From assembly GCA_035340715.1 (NCBI GenBank), contig DAOQTX010000003.1, forward strand, positions 1 through 64,000: a stretch of 64,000 nt of DNA, given 5' to 3'. This DNA is from DAOQTX01 sp035340715 (GTDB lineage Bacteria; Bacteroidota; Bacteroidia; AKYH767-A; OLB10). Both the position numbers and the translations under genes were made by a program. The notes beneath the pieces were generated by a model, which was not told the DNA's origin, did not search any database, and worked only from the letters and a program-made list of their open reading frames with translations. Positions 60,438 to 64,000 of this stretch are shown piece by piece. Every line of letters begins with the position of its first letter. The first letter of the stretch is position 1.

Positions 60438-60466
60438 CAAATATACAAAACTAAAATGATGGACAA
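60438..60466 (-). promoter_or_regulatory. Promoter of gldJ within the 3' end of the PorP-like gene
   Basis: On the minus strand TTG (60466-60464), 18 bases, then TATATTTG (60445-60438), a full -7 match, 34 bases before the gldJ start codon. Confidence 0.55.
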
Positions 60467-61458
60467 CTTATTGTCCTAAATCGCTTTCTTTTTGGTTTAC
60501 ATTCAAATTGCATTCCGAATGAAACTTCATGTGATCCTCCGGTTGCATTGCTGAGTTGAGACACCGTTACATCGTACGAATAGCCAAATTTGTAATATCC
60601 CTTTTGGAAACCAACCAAGGCTATAAATGAATCACTATTTAGGAAATCTTCAGTGCCAAAACTTCCTCTATACCATAGACCTCCTACCAATGGGCTGTGA
60701 AGAATGTACATTCCTAAGTTTATTTGGTTGAATGGTCCTTGCTGTTGATATAAAATGTTAGGTGAAATGAAGGTTCCGTCATCTCTTGTTTGTTTGTACC
60801 TGCGACTGTAATATTTCGACTCTCCAATCGCTAACATTGCACCTCCGTGAAGGGTAATTTTCATGGGAAGTTCCGAACTGCCCTCGACAATAAAGGCTTC
60901 ATCGGGTTGAGTTAAATGATGAACCGCAACACCGCCATAAAAATCGGTACTATATCCTACTATACCAGCAGAAAAATCAACAAAAGATCTTGATTCATTT
61001 GGCCTGGTTTCTTGTGTAGGATATACAAAACCATAGCGTGGATCGATCATGTCTCCAAAAGTAAGCTTATCCCAATCAATTCGTTTTTGAACATACGTAG
61101 CTTGTAATCCTGCTTGAAGAGAAAAATCTCGACTGACATTCAACTGATAGGAGTAAATCCCACTGATGTTGCTAGTGGTAATGGTCCCTTCACCTGCCTT
61201 GTCGTTTAACACAATTAATCCTAATCCTCCTGAAATGGCATCAAAATATTGATCATAAGATGCTGAGTAAGTGATATAGGTTTTTGCAAGTGCGGGCCAC
61301 TGATTTCGATAATTTAGTGCAACCCTCGGGCATCGTACCGATCCGGCAAATGCAGGATTAAGATACAAAGGATTCGCATAGAACTGAGTGAATTCTGGAT
61401 CCTGAGCATTGCTCTGCAATACGATTGCTGTAAATAGTATGGTCAATAGTTTTTTCAT
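60451..61458 (-). CDS. PorP/SprF-family type IX secretion membrane protein
   Basis: The protein has 335 residues with a signal peptide (about 1-18, VLQSNAQ). The start of the mature protein, DPEFTQFYANPLYLNPAFAGS, is the hallmark of the PorP/SprF family. The rest is a 14-strand-like beta barrel (YSASYDQYFDAISGGLGLI, FYGGVAVHHLTQPDEAF). PorP-like proteins work with PorK/N/E rings or act as anchors for specific cargo. It starts 248 bases from the divergent porU. The AGGAG ribosome site precedes the start directly. Confidence 0.92.
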   Translation of the reverse strand: MKKLLTILFTAIVLQSNAQDPEFTQFYANPLYLNPAFAGSVRCPRVALNYRNQWPALAKTYITYSASYDQYFDAISGGLGLIVLNDKAGEGTITTSNISGIYSYQLNVSRDFSLQAGLQATYVQKRIDWDKLTFGDMIDPRYGFVYPTQETRPNESRSFVDFSAGIVGYSTDFYGGVAVHHLTQPDEAFIVEGSSELPMKITLHGGAMLAIGESKYYSRRYKQTRDDGTFISPNILYQQQGPFNQINLGMYILHSPLVGGLWYRGSFGTEDFLNSDSFIALVGFQKGYYKFGYSYDVTVSQLSNATGGSHEVSFGMQFECKPKRKRFRTISCPSF

Positions 61459-61467
61459 CTCCTAATC

Positions 61468-61489
61468 AAGGAATAATATTCAATTCCTT
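61468..61489. promoter_or_regulatory. Inverted repeat in the 5' leader of the PorP-like gene
   Basis: AAGGAAT (61468-61474) and ATTCCTT (61483-61489) form a perfect 7-base hairpin with an 8-base loop, about 10 bases upstream of the PorP-like start on the minus strand. It may influence translation, as a mRNA structure close to the ribosome site. The remaining bases to 61706 are AT-rich, and I see no gene in them. Confidence 0.35.
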
Positions 61490-61706
61490 ATACGCCCTGC
61501 TACAAATATGTTACATTTAAAGTTATCTAAAAAACACTTACAATAACAAAAAATTTAAGGCGTTAGTGAACCGAACTCCCTAAATTCATGTTATTAAATA
61601 TATTTACAAAGCAAAATTAACCGTTCAATTGTTTAATATGTTGTAAATTAAGTAAAATTATTACATCTATTGGCGACATACAAACAAGAGTATTCAAGTA
61701 TTATAT

Positions 61707-64000
61707 ATGTTTAGACCTTTTCTTTTAAAGCTAATTTTTCCAGTATTATTTTTTTGTGGGCTAACATTTAGTGTTTATTCCCAAAAAAATGAAAAGCTTG
61801 TAAACATTGAATGGGAGAGCAATAAAAGCCTGCAATTTACTGAAACAGAGACCCTTCAATTTCCATCTTTTGTTGGATGTGTAAATGATCCTGCCATTAG
61901 TTTTCTTCCGATATATACTTCGACATTGGAGACGAATGGTCAGAAATTAATCAACGTGAAGTTCGAAAATGAAGAGATTAAAATTTTTGATCAATATCTT
62001 TCAGAGAAACAAAGGCAAGATCTTACAAATGATTTTCAACTTGCTTTTTATAATGGATGGGAACGAAAACAAAATATTGCATCTGTTAAGTTTTTACCAT
62101 TGCGTATAAATGCTCAAACAGGGCAAATAGAAAAATTAGTGTCATGCAGATTGAATTATACAATACAAACTATTGAATACAAGTCGCTGACTAATAAGTT
62201 GAGTAGTGTAAATAATTCTGTATTATCTAGTGGCTATTGGGTTAAATTAAGTGTATCGCAAGACGGGATTTACAAAATAGATGCAAATCAACTTTCGCAG
62301 TTAGGATTTGATTTATCGACTATCGATCCAAGAACCATTCAACTTTATGGAAATGGTGGCACCATGCTTCCATGGAAGAATAGCGAACCTCGTATTGATG
62401 ATTTGATGGAAGTTGCGATTCAAGTGGTTGGCGAACAAGATGGAGTATTTAACGGAACGGATTACATCTTGTTCTACGGTCAATCGCCTCATCAATGGAC
62501 CTATGATGTTAATTCAAATAAGTATCGGCATCAAAAACATCTTTTTACTGATAAAGCATTTTACTTTTTGACCGCTGGGCAAAATATCGGTAAAAGAATG
62601 CTAAGTCGTGCTTCTTCAACTAGCACTCCTACACATACTGTAAATTCGTTTGATGATCTTCAGTTTTTGGAAAATGATCTTGCTAACTACATTAAATCTG
62701 GAAGAGAGTGGTATGGAGAAGTTTTTGATGTAAACACAACTCAGACCTTTAATTTTAATGTTCCAAATTTAGTAAGTGGCGACAGTGCATACGTAAAAGT
62801 AGATGTGTTAGCCCGATCTTTTTCACCTAGTTCGTTTAGCATTAGCAGCAATGCTCAATCATTATTTAATCTTAGTGTGCCAATTGTAGGTTCTTGTTAT
62901 ACCTGTGACTATGGAGCACCTGCCAATTCATCAAAATATTTTGTACCCACAAGCAGCACAACTGTACCTATTACAATCAAATACAACCAGCCCTCTTCCA
63001 TATCATATGGGTATTTAAACTATATTGAATTAGTGACCCGAAGATCACTGAATATGAACAGTGGTCAACTCTTGTATCGTGATGCCAAATCAAGTGGTGT
63101 GGGTAACCTTAGTCAATTCGATATTTCATCTACGCTACCACTTCAAATTTGGGACATTACCCAACACAATGATGTAGTGATTCAACTTCCTACACAAACA
63201 TCTACACCTAACCAATACCGTATTAATACAGATTCTCTTTTAACTTTTGCTGCTTTCAATGGGACACAGTTCTTTACTGCCGCATTCGAAGAGAAAATTT
63301 TAAATCAAAATTTACATGGCCTAAGTCAAGCCGATTATATTATTGTATCGCCTTCTGTATTTAAATCACAAGCCGATCGATTGGCTGACCTTCATCGGCA
63401 ACACAGTAATTTAACGGTTCATTCGATTCTGCTAAGTGATATTTATAATGAATTTTCTGGTGGAGCAAAAGATCTAACTGCCATCAGAGAGTTTGTAAGG
63501 ATGTTTTATAAAAGAGCGCAAACTCCAGAAGAACTTCCAAAATATTTATTGCTCTTTGGAGATGGTTCTTACGATAATCGAGATCGCTTAAGTAATAATA
63601 CTGCATTTGTACCCACATTCCAGTCGGCCAATTCCTATAGCCTGATCAATAGTTATGTAAGTGATGACTTTTTTGGATTAATGGATGATAATGAAGGAGA
63701 ATACAATCCGCCAGCAGGAAATCTTGAGTATATCGACCTCGGAATAGGTCGATTCCCTGTTGCTAGTGTTGAAGAAGCTAGACAAATGGTTGACAAAGTG
63801 TATCGATATGTATTACCAGGAAATTCATCACAAGCATTAAATACTGGATTGTGTGGAACCGAAAGTGCAACCAGTTTTGGCGATTGGAGAAATAGGATAG
63901 TTTTTGTTGGTGACGATGAAGATGGAAACACCCATTTAAACCAGAGCGATCAACTAGCAAAACAAGTAGATACAACGTATAAATCATTCTTGGTGGATAA
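61707..64000 (+). CDS. porU: Type IX secretion sortase PorU, N-terminal part
   Basis: The frame is open to the window end; 764 complete codons are visible, so the C-terminus is missing. Residues 1-25 form a signal peptide (FPVLFFCGLTFSVYSQ). After an N-terminal beta-rich region, the C25 (gingipain-like) peptidase domain begins around residue 540: DYIIVSPSVFKSQADRLADLH, LTAIREFVRMFYKRA, YLLLFGDGSYDNR and IDLGIGRFPVASVEEARQMV are clear. PorU cuts off sorting domains of T9SS cargo at the cell surface and attaches them to lipopolysaccharide. The catalytic His and Cys lie beyond the window. PorV cannot be seen. Confidence 0.93.
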   Translation, partial: MFRPFLLKLIFPVLFFCGLTFSVYSQKNEKLVNIEWESNKSLQFTETETLQFPSFVGCVNDPAISFLPIYTSTLETNGQKLINVKFENEEIKIFDQYLSEKQRQDLTNDFQLAFYNGWERKQNIASVKFLPLRINAQTGQIEKLVSCRLNYTIQTIEYKSLTNKLSSVNNSVLSSGYWVKLSVSQDGIYKIDANQLSQLGFDLSTIDPRTIQLYGNGGTMLPWKNSEPRIDDLMEVAIQVVGEQDGVFNGTDYILFYGQSPHQWTYDVNSNKYRHQKHLFTDKAFYFLTAGQNIGKRMLSRASSTSTPTHTVNSFDDLQFLENDLANYIKSGREWYGEVFDVNTTQTFNFNVPNLVSGDSAYVKVDVLARSFSPSSFSISSNAQSLFNLSVPIVGSCYTCDYGAPANSSKYFVPTSSTTVPITIKYNQPSSISYGYLNYIELVTRRSLNMNSGQLLYRDAKSSGVGNLSQFDISSTLPLQIWDITQHNDVVIQLPTQTSTPNQYRINTDSLLTFAAFNGTQFFTAAFEEKILNQNLHGLSQADYIIVSPSVFKSQADRLADLHRQHSNLTVHSILLSDIYNEFSGGAKDLTAIREFVRMFYKRAQTPEELPKYLLLFGDGSYDNRDRLSNNTAFVPTFQSANSYSLINSYVSDDFFGLMDDNEGEYNPPAGNLEYIDLGIGRFPVASVEEARQMVDKVYRYVLPGNSSQALNTGLCGTESATSFGDWRNRIVFVGDDEDGNTHLNQSDQLAKQVDTTYKSFLVD

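Overview
The window looks like draft-scaffold DNA from a member of the Bacteroidota. It is AT-rich, about two thirds A+T by eye. Several promoters match the phylum-specific form (TTTG, 19 bases, TAnnTTTG). Type IX secretion (T9SS) and gliding-family genes are present (porU, a porP/sprF-like gene, gldJ), as are three secreted proteins with type A T9SS sorting domains. There is also a five-helix SdhC, a BtuB/BtuG-like vitamin B12 uptake pair and a TolQ/TolR/TonB set. Two runs of exactly 100 N (31723-31822 and 47019-47118) are scaffold gaps of unknown true size, and each lies between copies of an exact repeat. I cannot place the organism below phylum or class with confidence.

Layout. 1-3.2 kb: C-terminal end of a fibronectin-III-type surface protein without a sorting domain, an orphan histidine kinase and gpmI. 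3.3-7.5 kb: a T9SS-exported purple-acid-phosphatase-like protein and an Xaa-Pro aminopeptidase. 7.6-11 kb: the sdhCAB operon with a consensus promoter. 11-18.6 kb: an AcpH-like gene, an outer-membrane protein, recJ, a T9SS cargo protein, an M42 peptidase, pyk and its IPExxxVDY-type neighbour. 18.6-22.4 kb: tadA, a receiver-only regulator, a PAS-like protein, a bacilliredoxin, plsC and trpS. 22.4-27.7 kb: a chain of an MMPL/RND transporter, rmlA, a sugar-nucleotide SDR and a polyprenyl diphosphate synthase.

27.7-34 kb is the most interesting part. It holds a DNA photolyase and a TIGR01777 epimerase, divergent from a MerR regulator with a cobalamin-binding domain. That regulator carries the W-x9-EH and ExHxxG residues of adenosylcobalamin photoreceptors of the CarH/LitR type. 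A T9SS-exported DUF4397 protein interrupted by a gap follows, then an ECF sigma factor, a short pterin-carbinolamine dehydratase and trmB. The DUF4397 gene and the sigma gene share an almost identical 30-base inverted-repeat element. At 35-38.3 kb a cobalamin riboswitch precedes a BtuB-like receptor and a BtuG-like beta-propeller lipoprotein, so B12 import lies close to a putative B12-based light sensor.

38.3-50.4 kb is mostly envelope housekeeping: a gamma-carbonic anhydrase, murI, two OmpH/Skp chaperones, bamA, uppS, a SixA phosphatase, tandem tRNA-Val genes, folC, TonB, ExbD and ExbB. 50.5-57.6 kb: an MscS channel, a small Lys-rich/acidic protein, anmK, an acyl-CoA dehydrogenase and a Wza/Wzc polysaccharide export pair. 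57.6-64 kb: murF, gldJ and a porP-like gene, divergent from porU, which runs off the window. The T9SS genes at the right end would supply the export route for the sorting-domain proteins at 3.3, 14.3 and 30.9 kb.
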